From assembly GCF_024166365.1 (NCBI RefSeq), contig NC_064820.1, positions 145,224,001 through 145,288,000 on the forward strand: DNA of 64,000 bases, written 5' to 3'. The number at the start of each line of letters is the position of its first letter. The first letter of the stretch is position 1. Origin of the DNA: Elephas maximus indicus. Taxonomy: Eukaryota; Chordata; Mammalia; Proboscidea; Elephantidae. Of this stretch, positions 34,521-45,576 are shown piece by piece. Position numbers and translations under genes: made by a program. The notes beneath the pieces are model-generated. The model saw only the letters and a list, made by a program, of their open reading frames with translations. It was not told where the DNA came from and did no database searches.

Positions 34521-37261
34521 GATGTAGTGCAGATGTAAGGTGATTCTTAACCCCTGCCGATGGATAGAGAGAGGTTTGGGCTGGCTCGGTGCTCCCTTTA
34601 CATGGTCAGCTGTCTGGGTGAGGACATCTGCAGTTGGATACCTTTGAGGCTGACTGACTGTTTTTCTGCAGAGAGCAGGCCCTGACCCAGCCTAAGCTCG
34701 GCCCTTTCGTCTGGGCCTAGAAGCTCGGAACTCCCTGCTGCCACCACAGATGACTTCTGTGAGCATTCGGTTTTCTTCCCTAAGAGAAAAAATAAAGAGA
34801 GCAGACTCTTGTCTTTGTAGAAATGTTACGCCATGTAAAAATAAATAAATAAAGTAACAACACTAATACATCTTACAACTTCTAGCCAGAATCTGTTAGG
34901 CTGCTGCTGTAGCAACCCCAACAGAAAGTATTCAACAAACCCCCACCCGGGTTCTCTCCCAAATCCACGTACCTGACAGTCACCCTCCTTCTGAGGCTGT
35001 CTCTTACATTACACCCACTAAGTGAAGATCTAAAGCAAAGAGACAGAAAATAACCTCTTCTAACAATCTGCTTGTCATTTAGAAAAAGCTCACTGTATAA
35101 ATGTCATGGAAACAAGCTGTTCTTGCAGAAAGAAAAGAAGAAAGCCCTGCCTCACTTGCTTCCCTTTGAATTTTAATCTTCCTAATAAAAGGGTAAAACA
35201 GAGCAAATGTTAAGTGTTTGAAAGCAAATATCTCTGGAGCCTGGCCGCGGTGTGATTTGGCTGTGTTCAGCTTGCTGGTAAGCTCCAAACAGCAGGAGCT
35301 CCAGACCAAGCTCTCTAAGTGAAGATCAACTGACTTCTCAAGATGCCACTTGGAGAACACTGGGAACTCAAAACAGTCTAAGACATAAGACATTGAGTTT
35401 TTTTCCTTTTCATCAGAATTAAGGGGCCTTGCCAGGATAACTGGCTTCAAGGCTAACAAATTTCTGCTCAGTTAATAAACATAACACGCGGAATTCACTG
35501 TGCTTTGACTCTGTGTGGGATGCCCAGATAAACACAACTCTGGCACTGTGCTGTTGGGTTCTCTGGTTATGGGTGAGAGGTCTAGTATGTTCTCAGCTGG
35601 CCCAGAAGGCAGGGTATGTCAGACACTGAAGGAGAATGCTGTGGAAGCTTTCTGAGAGCCCAGAGGAAAGAGCCTTAATTTTCAGCTGGAGTTAGCGGAG
35701 AAGGTTACAGAGGAAGTGACATTCAAATGGAGCTTCAGAGGAGAGGAAAGATTATAATAGCATTAGCAGGAGAGGAAGAGGGAATTCCAGGGTACGAGTT
35801 ATGTAAAAGTAAGGTAAAAAATGTGAAGGGGGATCTTTAGGGCAAAATTACGGAAGGCCTTGAATACCATATAAGCACAGTCCTATCTGGAGTGGAGGGA
35901 GATTTAGACTCATCTAGTGTTTTTTTTTTTTTTTTTTTTTAGTATGTTGTTAGGAAGTCTATGGTTAGCTAATACCCACATCCTAGACTTAAGAGCTTCC
36001 TGGGAAAGGACCTTGAATCCAGGGACTTGAATTCAGGAACTTGAATCCAATTCTGGTTCAAATCCCTGCTGAGAATATGCATTTCCACCCCCAGATATAC
36101 TGAATCAGAATCATTTTTACCAAGATCCCCAGATGATTCTTAAGTATAACAAAATTTTCAGAACCACTGCTCTGCTAGTGGTTCTCAGAATTGGTCCCTA
36201 ACCGGCAGCATTAGCATTGCCTGGGAACTTGTTAGAAGGTACAAATTCTCAGCAGGGGTTCAAGTCCTGCTTGAATCATATCTGTGTTTAAGGTTGACTT
36301 AAATAGATAGGGATAACAAAGTGGTGGGAGAGGCCATAAAGCAACTAAATTGTAGAAAGAAACTGCAGAGCCTTTAGGAGAGAAAATAGCAGTAGGAAAG
36401 GAGGCCTGATTAGTTAGGCTCAGCATTAGGACTTGAGGGTCAGAGAGTATCTGAGCCCTAGAAAGAAAAAAAGGTCTCTGCAGGTACAAGAGAGGGGATT
36501 GCCAAGTCTTATAGCTTGGGGCCCAAGAAACTCTGCTATGTGACTCCTCTAAAAGAAGATAATATATAGAGTTTTTATTTCTTATTTACTTCAAAGTAGA
36601 TATCCTCTGTTTTCAAGGGCAGTGCTATTTTGAAACTACCTGAAGGACTTTAAGAAAAGGATCAATGATAGTTGTGATGGTTGAGGGGGTATACAATACA
36701 TTGGAACCGGCAATGGAAACAGAAGCCAGAAAGAGACTTGAAAATATGAGTCCTCCAATGTGGCAGTGTGGACTGGGAAGCTGGGGAAGGATGCCTGAAA
36801 GGAAGTGGTTTGGGACTTGAAGTCATACAACGGGAAAATGCCATAAAACTGGAGAATTAAAGATTGGAATATGGAGACACAAACTGATGAAGCATAAGAA
36901 ACATTTTGGGCTATGCCAAGGATTTGTGGCTGGTTCTATAGTCAGGTTTTCAAAGTGCACTCTGCAGAACACACTCGTTTTGAGAAGGCTGGGAGTGTCT
37001 TAAGAAGAGTGTCTTGGGATGGGACAAGGGCGGGATGTGCAGAATAGTGAGAAGATCTTTGCAGTAGTCCTGGAAAAATGTTAAGGCCCTGAATTAGGTA
37101 GGTTGAAGCAATGGGAGAGGAAAGGAAAGACCAATGTAACTAGTTTAATGAAGAAGTGTCAAACAAAAGTAAAGTCTAGCAGCTTGTTTGATTGGTTGAT
37201 TGGACACAGCTGGGAGAAGAAACAAGAACAGTAAAATTTTTATTAGACTGGTTTATTAGAG
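34521..37261. other. Repeat-poor intergenic block
   Basis: The longest stretch outside KCNN2 with few recent repeats. It holds an AAATAAAT patch near 34837, a T-run at about 35922-35940 and ancient-repeat-like text at 35740-35900 and 36950-37140. 34980-35480 is more complex in sequence and contains a 126-codon open frame on the minus strand (35079-35459) without a recognisable domain. No host gene can be supported. Confidence 0.5.
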
Positions 37262-37610
37262 TGAAGAAAATATAGCATGGTTGTTAAGTGAAAGGGCTTT
37301 GGAATCAGACAGTTGGATTTCATCCTGGCAAGGCCCCTTACTGGAGCCCTGGTGGCACATTGATAAAGAGCTCAGCTGCTAACCAAAAGGTCAGCAGTTC
37401 AAATCCACCAGCCACTCCCTGGAAACCTTATGGGGCAGTTCTACTCTGTCCTATAGGGTCACTATGAGTTGGAATCAACTCGATAGCAATGGGTTTGGTT
37501 TTTTGAGTTTGGACTACTTACTAAGCAGAGACCTTGGGCATCACTTAGCCTTCCTAAGTGTGTTTTCTAATCTGTAATAGGGAGAGAATAATGCCTATTT
37601 TTTTCATTAA
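37262..37610 (+). mobile_element. MIR, split by a SINE
   Basis: Left half: GGGCTTTGGAATCAGACAGT. Right half, after the SINE: ACCTTGGGCATCACTTAGCC and CTAATCTGTAATAGGGAGAG. Together they follow the MIR order. Confidence 0.8.
37343..37510 (+). mobile_element. AfroSINE-type SINE, short form, inside MIR
   Basis: GGAGCCCTGGTGGCACATTG, box-B region GGTCAGCAGTTCAAATCCAC, GGGGCAGTTCTACTCTGTCC, tail GGAATCAACTCGATAGCAAT and GGGTTTGGTTTTTTG. Confidence 0.95.
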
Positions 37611-37842
37611 ATTACATATTTTGTATTACATAGTTAAAAGGTATTTGCCATAAGAGGAACCGATTTGTGAAGAAAAATGATGTGTTTATTTTAAATGTTA
37701 AAAATATTTTTTGGTGTTGTAATAATTACAGATCTTTGTAATACAAGACAGGATGCTTAATGATAAGCTTTGTGCTTTGCTATTGGTCTACTACAGTATT
37801 TCTCAAATTTTACTAATGACTGAATTTTTAAAGGATCCTCAG
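37611..37842. other. Short unassigned stretch
   Basis: AT-rich; nothing recognised. Confidence 0.4.
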
Positions 37843-38633
37843 TATTGCAAAGGCATTCGACTCTGTGGATCATAACAAATTATGGGTAACATTGCGAAGA
37901 ATGGGAATTCCAGAACACTTAATTGTGCTCATGCAGAATCTGTACACAGACCAAGAGGCAGTCTTTCGAACAGAACGAGGGGGTACTGCTCAGTTTAAAA
38001 TCCAGAAAGGTGTGCGTCAGGGTTGTATCTTTTCACCATGCTTATTCAGTCTGCATGCTGAGCAAATAATCTGAGAAGCTGGACTATATGAAGAAGAATG
38101 GGGCATCAGGATTGGAGGAAGACTCAGTTTGTGATATACAGGTGACACAACCTTTCTTGTCGAAAGCAAAGAAGACTTAAAGCACTTGCTGATGAGGATC
38201 AAAGACTACAGCCTTCAGTATGGATTACACCTCAACATAAAGAAAACAAAAATCCTCACAATTGGACCAATAGGCAACATCATGATAAATGGAGAAAATA
38301 TTAAAGTTGTCAAGGATTTCATTTCCCTTGGATCCACAATCAAGGCCCGTGGAAGTAGCACTCAAGAAATCAAATGATATATTGCATTGGGCAAATCTGC
38401 TGCAAAAGACCTATTTAAAGTATAGAAAAGCAGTGATGTTACTTTGAGGACTAAAGTGAGCCTGACCCAAGCCATGGTATTTTCAATTGCCTTATATACA
38501 TGCAAAAGGTGGACAATGAATAAGGAAGACCAAAGAAGAATTGATGCCTTTGAATTGTAGTGTTGGTGAAGGATACTGAATATACCATGGACTGTCAGAA
38601 GTATGAACAAATCTGTTTTTGAGGAAGTACAGT
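37843..38633 (+). mobile_element. RTE LINE fragment, RT domain to C-terminal region
   Basis: Starts inside motif A (KAFDSVDHNKLW in the frame with 37865-38074), has motif B as KGVRQGCIFSPCLFS and a decayed motif C, YTGD, near 38137-38150. The 3' end of the element is missing: the text stops after the equivalent of GAGGAAGTACAG. Truncated at both ends, so later deletion or mosaic loss removed the 3' end. Confidence 0.9.
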
Positions 38634-39359
38634 TTAAGAAACATGACAGATTATGCTGAAATTATACTACGGATGTTAAATTTAATAGCAAAAGATTGTA
38701 GTCACACATTTGGGTCTATATTTATTCTGCTTCTCTATTGTTACTATAAAAATAATACAGAAATAATACTTCAGTTATACTTAAGTGTATTTATAAAATT
38801 GTTATATAAAACAGTATAAAATTTCAAGGCTAGATTTAATTCAGGAAAATCATAACTCACATCATAACAAATTCTGCCAGCAAGCAGCTTTAATAGAATG
38901 TTACAAAGAACTCAGAAAAATTGTTCTGTTCATTTGAAGTTAAAGTTAATATTGCAGTGACAATGAAATTGTTATTTGTATCTAATCTAATAATTGCTAG
39001 AATGAGAAAGAACAAAATTCTTCATTGCTTACTTACTATTTTAATTACTACTAATTTATGAGTCAGAATTAACTCTAGGGCACACAACAATGATTAAATG
39101 ATAAGAAAGCTAGAATTTGTGTAAAATAAACTGCAAACAACATAAAAAATATTTTAATTGGTTTAGATAAATATGTAGAAAGGAGGACATAAACGTACAG
39201 CTCAGTGAAACTGGTATTAATTTTTTGTGTATAAATAAGTAAGGCAGGGGCCATAGTCTTTGTTTTTTCTATCCAAAAGTCTACTTGGCCATTTTGATCA
39301 TTGGGCTAAGGAAACACCTTTTTCTTCCTAGTTTGCTAATAGTTTTTATTGTGAATGAA
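38634..39359. other. AT-rich stretch with a SINE-tail relic
   Basis: 39055-39092 (TATGAGTCAGAATTAACTCT, then GGGCACACAACAATG) is a plus-strand RTE/SINE terminal fragment, possibly the missing 3' end of the RTE copy at 37843-38633. Otherwise nothing recognised. Confidence 0.45.
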
Positions 39360-40129
39360 TATTTAATTTTATGAATCTATTAAAATGGTCACATAATTTT
39401 TCTCCTTTATTCTGTTAATGTGATGAATTATTTTGATTCAGTTTCAAATGTTAAACAAGTCTTGTAATTCTTAAATAAAACCTGATTGATTGATTGATTG
39501 ATTTGGTGTGCCAATATATTATTTAGAAATTTTTGTGGTTGTAGCCATTACGGAGTTTGGCTGATAATGTTTTTTCTTGTAATACGCTTTTCCAGTTTTG
39601 ATATTGAGGTTTTACTGTTCTTATAGAATGAACCGAAAAGTTCTTTTCTTTTTTCTATTTTTATTGTTTATTAAATGTTTCCTAGAATCCATTGGTTAAG
39701 TTTGTCTGGCCTTAGACTTTTCTATAAGTAGATTTATAATTTTAAATTTATTTAAATGATATAAAACTCTTCATATTTTATTTCTACTTTTGTAAGTTTT
39801 GGCAAGTTATATTTTTCTAGGAAACTGTCTATTTTATCTAAATTTTCAACTGTACTGCTTCAAAATTGTTCATAATATTCTCCTAGCATCTTTCATGTTT
39901 TTGTGATCTATAGCGATCTCTCATTTATTTTTAGTTACCTTGATTATTTTGTTCTGTTTTTCCTTGATAACACTAGCCAAGGGTTTAAAAATTTTTAAAA
40001 ATCTACTTAAGGAATCAACTTTTGACCCTGAGGATCCTCTATATGTGATGTTTTTTTACTTCATTAACTTTGATTTTCAGTCTTTCTAACACATCTATTT
40101 TAAGGCTATACATTTTCCTTTAAGCATGA
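39360..40129 (-). mobile_element. Old L1M, ORF2 region
   Basis: Complement of ORF2: TTTATTCTGTTAATGTGATG followed by TTTTTGTGGTTGTAGCCATT and TCTTTTTTCTATTTTTATTG. A TGAT repeat lies at about 39482-39501. Continues after the LTR. Confidence 0.7.
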
Positions 40130-40645
40130 TGTCTTAGCCATCCAGTGCTGCCATAACAGAAATACCACAAGTGGATGGCTTTAACAAAGAGAAATTAATT
40201 TTCTCAGAGTCTAGTAGGTTACAAGTCCAAATTCAGGGCACCGGCTCCAGAGGAAGGCTTTCTCTCTCTGTCAGCTCTGGAGGAAGGTCCTTGTCCTCAA
40301 TCTTACCCTGGTCAAGGAGCTCTCAGGTGCAGGGACTCTGTGTCCAAAGGACGTGCTCTGCTCCCAGTGCTGCCTTCTTGGTGGTATGAGGTTCCCTGCT
40401 TTCTGCTTGCTCCCCTTTTCTTTTATCGCTTGAGAGATAAAAGGTGGTGTAGGCCACACCCCAGGAAAACTCCCTTTTCACTGGATCCGGGAGGTGACCT
40501 GAGTATGGGTGGTGTTACAATCCCACCTTGATCCTCTTAACATAAAATTACAGTCACAAAATGGAGGACAACCACAGAATACTGGGAAACATGACCTAAC
40601 CAAGCTGACACATTTTTTGGGGGGGACACAATGCAATCCATGACA
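40130..40645 (-). mobile_element. Solo MaLR-like LTR with perfect 5-bp duplication
   Basis: Begins TGTCTTAGCC and ends CCATGACA; flanked by CATGA at 40125-40129 and again at 40646-40650. Same family as 20495-20992 and 45080-45576. The minus-strand 5' end TGTCATGGATTG and an AATAAA-like 3' region fit an MLT1-type LTR. The host sequence on both sides is L1M. The overlapping open frames (40171-40531) are noise. Confidence 0.88.
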
Positions 40646-40650
40646 CATGA

Positions 40651-40708
40651 CTTTAGCTGCACACCATGATTTTGATGTTGTATGTTCATTATTATTCTAT
40701 TAAACCAT
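40651..40708 (-). mobile_element. Old L1M continued
   Basis: CTTTAGCTGCACACCATGAT continues the complement of ORF2 from before the LTR. Confidence 0.65.
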
Positions 40709-40845
40709 ACAGTTTTCAAGGCCGTGACCTTTTGGAAGTACATTGCCAGGCCTGTCTTCTGAGGTGCTTCTGGGTGGGTTCAAATCACCAACCTTTTCAG
40801 CTAGTAGTCAAACACTTAAACCATTTGTACCACCCAGGAACTCCT
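40709..40845 (-). mobile_element. AfroSINE-like SINE, variant subfamily
   Basis: TTTTGGAAGTACATTGCCAG, then CTTCTGGGTGGGTTCAAATC (complement of box B) and ACCATTTGTACCACCCAGGA (complement of the head). The head is similar to that of the copy at 31190-31412. Confidence 0.8.
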
Positions 40846-41061
40846 TCTATGTGTATTTATTTATTACTTGTTAAGTTGTATATCTACCACTACAGTCAAG
40901 ATGTAAAACAGTTCCATCACCACCAAGATCCCTTATGTTGCCATCACCACCCTCCTTCCTGCTGCATTTCCCAGTCTCTACCCCCTAATAACCATTAATT
41001 GTCTATTAATTGAAACATTTAATGCATTTACTTTGGATTTGGTTTAAATTTAGCATCTTAC
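40846..41061 (-). mobile_element. Old L1M 3' region, tentative
   Basis: CAGTCAAGATGTAAAACAGT and ACCCCCTAATAACCATTAAT resemble the complement of an L1M 3' UTR. Borders are unclear. Confidence 0.45.
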
Positions 41062-41248
41062 TGAGACAGACAGGATTAACTGTGCTGGTGGCTGAACAAA
41101 AGAACTGTTAAAACATTATCACCTAGAAGTTGCGTAAACAGGAACTACACCCTGTCCTGAGACAGATAGGGTTAATTGTGCTGGTAGAACAAAAGAGCTT
41201 TTAAAAGATTACCATCTAGAAGTTGGGTAAACAGAAACCCACCCTGTC
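41062..41248 (+). repeat. Tandem direct repeat, about 95 bp x 2, in the LTR U3
   Basis: Unit 1 (TGAGACAGACAGGATTAACT...) and unit 2 (TGAGACAGATAGGGTTAATT...) align along their lengths, with scattered substitutions and a few small gaps. Both contain CTAGAAGTTG(C/G)GTAAACAG. Confidence 0.9.
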
Positions 41249-41601
41249 AACATAAGATTGAAACAACCCATGAATTACTATCTCCTTCTTAGTGTTTTTC
41301 TAGTCTCCTCTGCCTTTATAGGCTCAGCATGTGCAGAAGAACAAAGTATAACTGCTGTTTAACCTCCTTAGCTCTCTGAAGATGGTGACGTAGTGCCGAA
41401 GATCAAGCGTGCTTGCGCTATATTCCATAATAAGTGATGCCAAGGCCTGCCAAGAGGGCTCCATCTTGAATATCAGCGTGTTCCATCTTAGATTCCAGAT
41501 GCGCAGTGCAACCTAATTAGCATACACTGCCATTCTGAGAAGTACCCGCCCCTGGAAAGAAGCCCACTAAATATTCATTACTCTGTCGTCTCCACCAAAC
41601 C

Positions 41602-41609
41602 CATATAAG
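41602..41609 (+). promoter_or_regulatory. TATA-like box of the LTR
   Basis: CATATAAG lies upstream of the AATAAA, at the position expected for the U3 promoter of a retroviral LTR. Activity is not implied. Confidence 0.5.
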
Positions 41610-41766
41610 CCCTAGCCTTGCTTCCCTTTTCAAGTCAGTCTTTTGGAGAGGCTTAGATCCTCGCTGACTCCTCTTGCTTGATTCAAGCAAAATAAAGCTT
41701 GCTGAAGATAAAGGTTGTCTTTCACGTGTATTCTTACTCAGGAAAAGACAAGGACCCTTTGTGTCA

Positions 41767-42299
41767 GATTGGTAATTGGTAATATTACTAATGTTTTCAA
41801 TTTGTCCTGCCTGCTCTATTTTTTTCCGTCTTTATTGGCTTCTTCTTGAATGTCTAAGGGTAGTAAATTGGATTATTGTTCTCAAGTTTTTACTCCTGAT
41901 ATCTACCATGTGATGTGGCAGTACACTAAAGTGAGCAAAGTATATTTCCACTTCATACTGATATTGGGCTTGGCTAATGGGAATTGCCTGGGCCCATAAA
42001 CCCTTAGAACATTGATGCAAACAGAAGCCTTAAATGTGCTTGCTCAATTTAGCTTGGTTTTTGGGCTCCCGTGCTCTGCCGTGAGAAGGACATACACCAA
42101 ATGGCTGCCAGTCTAAGGAGAATATAGAAACACAGAGGACACACCTGAAAAGATGTTGAAGCCTGGAGTGAAGTATGCAGTCTAAAGCAGAGCTATTCCA
42201 GCTGGATCAATACGCATGAATGAGAAACATAAATATTATCGTTTCATTATGTACTCCATATAGAAATTAATGAGATATTTCTGATTTCTTTTTTCACAC
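41767..42299. other. Unassigned intergenic stretch
   Basis: Nothing recognised; the open frame 41832-42020 (minus) has no motif. Confidence 0.4.
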
Positions 42300-42472
42300 T
42301 GGAAACCCTCGTGGTGTAGTGGTTAAGTGCTACAGCTGCTAACCAAAGGGTCGGCAGTTCGTATCCACCAGGCGCTCCTTGGAAACTCTATGGGGCAGTT
42401 CTACTCTGTCCTATAGGGTCACTGGGAGTTGGAATGGACTCGATGGCACTGGGTTTTTTTTTTTTTTTCCCC
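42300..42472 (+). mobile_element. AfroSINE-type SINE, short form
   Basis: GGAAACCCTCGTGGTGTAGT, box-B region GGTCGGCAGTTCGTATCCAC, GGCGCTCCTTGGAAACTCTA, tail GGACTCGATGGCACTGGG and a T-run. CpGs in the head suggest a fairly young copy. Confidence 0.95.
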
Positions 42473-42569
42473 ATAGTAAGTCTCTAAAATCTGGTGTTTT
42501 GTACTCACAGCATATCTGGATACTGAGGCTATTAAATACTTGAAGTATGGCTGTTATGTCTCATTCTAG

Positions 42570-43030
42570 GCCTAAGCTTTTTAGGAATCATTTAGGCTCT
42601 CAGTCATGAAACGTTTTCTGAGAGTCTATTATACAATGTGAAGGTCGTAAGGTCATTAGGGTTATGGCAGTAATTCAGATGGACATATCCCTGCTTTCAT
42701 GAGTCTTAAAAAGAAAAATCAAATTAGTAGTTAAATGATTGGTTTCAATTGCAGATTATGACACATGTTCAGGAGACAAGTAAGGGTGAATCAAGCAAGA
42801 CAGATTGACCAGGACAGGGCTCTTTGAGGAGGTCACATCTAAACTGAGGCCTAATTGATGAGGAGCTAACTGTGCTCAGAGCTGTGTTCTGTATTTGGGA
42901 GACAGAGCTTCAAGCCAAAAGCAGCAGCTTGTGTAAAGGCTCTGAGGCAGAAAACAGCTCAGTGAGTTCCAAGAAGTGAAAGAGAATGATGTCATTGAAA
43001 AAAAGAGCTCAGTGTTATCCAAAGCACATA
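42570..43030 (+). mobile_element. L2-class ancient repeat
   Basis: TGGACATATCCCTGCTTTCA, then CAGGGCTCTTTGAGGAGGTC and TGTGTAAAGGCTCTGAGGCA follow the order of a well-known ancient mammalian LINE2-like repeat. Assignment by memory of the family; no frame survives. Confidence 0.55.
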
Positions 43031-43150
43031 ACAAATACAGAGAATTAGTGAATTAGATGATAGATCTGAAGAGAATATACAGAACATAGTATAGAGGCAA
43101 AGAGAGGCTAGGAGAAATGAGTATAGAATGAGAGCTCTAATATACAAAGG

Positions 43151-43358
43151 GGAGTCCTAGTGGTACAGTGGTTAAGCACTGGGCTGCTATCCAAAAGGTA
43201 GGCGGTTTGAACCCACCAGCTGCTCCACAGGAGAAAGACATGGCATTCTGCTTCTGTAAAGATTTTTAGCCTTGGAAACCCTGTGGGGCAGTTGTACTCT
43301 GTCCTATAGGGTCGCTATGAGTCAGCATTGGCTCAATGGCAATGGGTTTTTTAAAAAT
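43151..43358 (+). mobile_element. AfroSINE-type SINE, long form
   Basis: GGAGTCCTAGTGGTACAGTG, box-B region GGTAGGCGGTTTGAACCCAC, internal GGAGAAAGACATGGCATTCT, GGGTCGCTATGAGTCAGCAT, tail GGCTCAATGGCAATGGGTTT. Confidence 0.95.
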
Positions 43359-44879
43359 ATACAGTGAATTAGAATTTTAGTAAAGGAGACGTAGATGGAG
43401 AAAAAAACAATATTCAAAAAATAAAACAATTTTTTTCTGAATTGCTGAAATACATGAATTCTTAGATTAGCAAGTATACCAAGTCTCAATCAAGATAAAT
43501 AAAGGAAATTAATATCTAGACACATCATAATGAAACTACTGAACATCATAGCAGAAAAGAAAAAAATACAAATTTTCTTTTGTAAAACAATGACAAAAAG
43601 TTACCTTCTTATTACAGTGAAATAAGCCAAAAGGCAAAGGATATTTACTTGTTGTGTATCTTCAGTCTCTTAATTTGGAATTTTTTTTGCAGGTTTTCTT
43701 TGTCTTTCGTAACATCAACATCTTTGAAGAGCATAGGCTAGGTCTTTGTTTTTTGGGGTGTTTTGGGTTTTTTTTACAATTTTTTTTTTTTTTTTTGTCT
43801 ATTTGGTTTTTCTTTTTTCACGGTAAAATCTCCAATATCCCTTTGTAATTAGTAAATATATTGGGAGATACTTTGAGACCATGTAAATATCCAACTTGTT
43901 CCCCACAAACTTTTACCCACTATAAGGAAGAGTTTTCGATATGTATGTATCTATTTATATGTGTATCTATGCATGAAATTATAGATTTTTATTTTATTCA
44001 TTGGGTTAAAACTATAAATATAATTATGTTGACACTTATAAGCTTTTTCAGATGGGCTCCTGTGTCATTCTGACATGTCTTCTCCATTCTTTGAACATTT
44101 CTTTCTGGCATGAGATGGTATATGAGACTTATCTCGTACTTCCCCATCGTAGCCCTGGAATCAGCTATTCCTTCAAGGAAAATGTTATTAAATATTTAGT
44201 GGAGACTGGTATTGGGAATCCAATATCTGAGTACTAGGCTCAGGATTTTATTGCTTCTGGGTCTTTTCAGCAGACACAATTGGGAAATAAATATACAAAC
44301 ACATCTGCTTATATATAAATATTTCTATATCCATATCCATGAATTCATACCGATGCCTTCAATTTCAATCCAGCACCACAGTATTCTTCCTAGCCTATCT
44401 CAATTTCACATTTCTAACTCCCCACCCCAAGAGTGAGAAACCCACTTCCAGTGTTCTCAATATATTTTTTCTTTTACACAATCCTACAATACACAGAAAG
44501 TAGTTTCACAATTGCTAACCCACACTACTGGGAAAAATGAGCCTAATGAAATTACTTAAAGTAAAGCCTATAGATTAGTTAATATTTTGTCAATGTTAAT
44601 CTCTTGATAATTATTCCATAGTTATATAGGATGTTAATATTGGAGGAAATGGGTTAGGGACACAAGGAAACTTTTTGTACTGTTTTTTCCAACTTTTGAG
44701 TCAGTCCTAAATTAGCTCAAAATAATGTCACAAAAAATTTATTAAGGTTGTTCCTTCCCAACTCTGTAATGTTTCTCATTTGAAATATAATTAGATACAT
44801 TTAATTTTGTTTGTATTCCATTTTAGGATTTTCCCCACATTCTTGTTGATATAGCTTTTCAAGCATTTAAATACAGTAA
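43359..44879. other. AT-rich stretch, possible old L1 text
   Basis: T-runs at about 43775-43796 and (with interruptions) 43680-43690. 44060-44450 has L1-3'UTR-like flavour (TCTGGCATGAGATGGTATAT, AGCAGACACAATTGGGAAAT) but I could not fix it to a family. The open frames here (43654-44436) are short and motif-free. Confidence 0.4.
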
Positions 44880-45079
44880 CATGTTTCAAAAATTAAAAAA
44901 AATGTTAAAAATATACTTAGGCAAGTGACACTCTCGTACATCCCTACCCCCCTACTGGGTCTTATCCTTTGTGTGTATATTGTTTGATTAGTTTCTGGTT
45001 TATTCTTCCAGTGTTTCTTTTCACAAAAATTGATAGATGTATTCTTTTCTTATTTAACTTTCTTTTTGTACAAATATGC
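44880..45079 (-). mobile_element. Old L1M 3' region (left of LTR)
   Basis: GGTTTATTCTTCCAGTGTTT and ACAAAAATTGATAGATGTAT resemble the complement of an L1M 3' end. It resumes after the LTR at 45577. Confidence 0.5.
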
Positions 45080-45576
45080 TGTCATGGATTGAATTGTGTC
45101 CCCCAAATATATGTGTCAACTTGGCTAGGCTATGATTCCCAGTAATGTATGATTGTCCACTATGTTGTTATCTGATATGATTTTCATGTAAGGTAGATCC
45201 TACCTTTATGATGTTAATGAGGCAGCACTCAATCTACATGATTAGGTTGTGTTTTAAACCAATCTCTTTTGAGATATAAAAGACGGAAGTGAGCAGAGAG
45301 ACATGGGGACCTCATACCACCAAGAAAGCAATGCAATGCTAGAAGCAGAGTGTGTCCTTTGAACCCGAGCTTCCTGCGCTGAGAAGCTCCTAGATCAGGG
45401 GAAGATTGATGACAAGGATCTTCCTCCATAGCAAACAGAGAGGCAAGGTCTTTCCTTGGAGCTGGTACCCTGACTTCAGACTTTTATCTTCCTAGACTGT
45501 GAGAGAATAAATTTCTGTTTGTTAAAGCCAACTACTTGTGGTATTTCTGTTATAGAAGCATTGGCTAACTGAGACA
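45080..45576 (+). mobile_element. Solo MaLR-like LTR, plus orientation
   Basis: Starts TGTCATGGATTGAATTGTGT and ends GGCTAACTGAGACA. Flanks TATGC (45075-45079) and TAGGC (45577-45581) form a 5-bp duplication with one change. The sense strand shows GAGAATAAATTTCTGTTTGT near the 3' end, the poly(A) region typical of MLT1-type LTRs. Same family as 20495-20992 and 40130-40645. Confidence 0.88.

Larger units (their letters stand above)
41062..41766 (+). mobile_element. Solo LTR, ERV class I-like, with duplicated U3 block
   Basis: The block starts TGAGACAGAC and ends TTGTGTCA. It contains a TATA-like CATATAAG at 41602-41609 and a poly(A) signal AATAAA at 41691-41696, about 85 bases apart, as in a U3-R-U5 LTR. 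The start has two direct copies of about 95 bp (41062-41157 and 41158-41248), like the enhancer repeats of gammaretroviral U3 regions. No primer-binding site or internal retroviral genes follow, and no clean target duplication was found, so the right border is approximate. Confidence 0.65.
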
